From Rutpela maculata (Eukaryota > Arthropoda > Insecta > Coleoptera > Cerambycidae): DNA of 64,000 bases. Every line of letters starts with the position of its first letter. The stretch's first letter is position 1. The translations under genes were made by a program, and so were the position numbers. Location: assembly GCA_936432065.2 (NCBI GenBank), contig OW386291.2:16407821-16471820 (forward strand), in the 5' to 3' direction. The notes under the pieces were generated by a model, which did no database searches, was not told the DNA's origin, and saw only the letters and a list, made by a program, of their open reading frames with translations. This document shows positions 63,988-64,000 of this stretch, in pieces.

Positions 63988-64000
63988 AGAGAAATAAAGA
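63934..64000 (+). CDS. Start of Pol in the -1 frame (partial)
   Basis: From the presumed shift point the -1 frame reads LRIASTKGAVLARECGAPRE and runs off the window. It is too short to show a protease, RT or integrase motif; the call rests on the frame being open directly after the gag stop and on the shift signal. Confidence 0.5.

Noticed and set aside
1..64000. CRISPR arrays, bacterial genes, operons or rRNA genes
   Set aside because: None seen. Repeats here are inverted or dispersed transposon ends, not regularly spaced short repeats, and the composition, introns and retroelements are eukaryotic.

Overview
This is an AT-rich animal genomic segment, almost certainly from an insect with a large repeat-rich genome. 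A beetle-like genome would fit, but nothing in the sequence settles the order. There are no operons or bacterial signals. The only clear host gene is on the + strand. A signal-peptide exon (10686-10772) and a second exon (26418-26506) are both bounded by good splice sites, join in phase across a 15.6-kb intron, and encode the N-terminus of a Cys-loop ligand-gated ion channel subunit. I found no further exon, so the rest of the window (26507-64000) appears to be one following intron of at least 37 kb.

Everything else is transposable-element sequence, much of it nested. 3475-10552 (- strand) holds two degenerate Jockey-type non-LTR elements; the second is split by a 2.35-kb insertion and an 887-bp palindrome. 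11209-11733 is a hAT-type MITE with a perfect 8-bp target duplication. 12249-16166 is a 3.9-kb foldback element whose core carries a broken gene with a PIN/XPG-like nuclease domain, a GCDTTS motif and a Cys-rich tail. The same family recurs at 25935-26252 (a clean last exon) and inside a second giant foldback at 48258-53168. 18481-25824 holds two further TIR-bounded units, one with a THAP-like fragment and one invaded by an RTE retrotransposon.

After the second exon come a tRNA-derived SINE (27194-27475), a rearranged pair of copies of a widespread arthropod repeat-associated protein (28108-29990), and several MITEs. A foldback at 32154-38058 has one arm interrupted by an apparently intact two-ORF non-LTR retrotransposon (32247-36318). 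Another foldback (39521-44545) is interrupted by a 3.9-kb TIR element carrying an endonuclease-domain fragment and smaller palindromes. 45738-47840 is a complete-ended mariner-like element with long inverted repeats, a TA duplication and a nearly whole transposase. Further right are a second mariner-like relic, two RNase H-bearing non-LTR relics in opposite orientation, and an RT relic.

The right end (61637-64000) is the 5' part of a young-looking LTR retrotransposon: LTR, primer-binding site, leader and an intact Gag with coiled coil and CCHC knuckle. Gag is followed by what looks like a -1 ribosomal frameshift signal with an H-type pseudoknot leading into an open -1 frame (Gag-Pol). Coordinates of relic elements and repeat arms were set by eye and are approximate.
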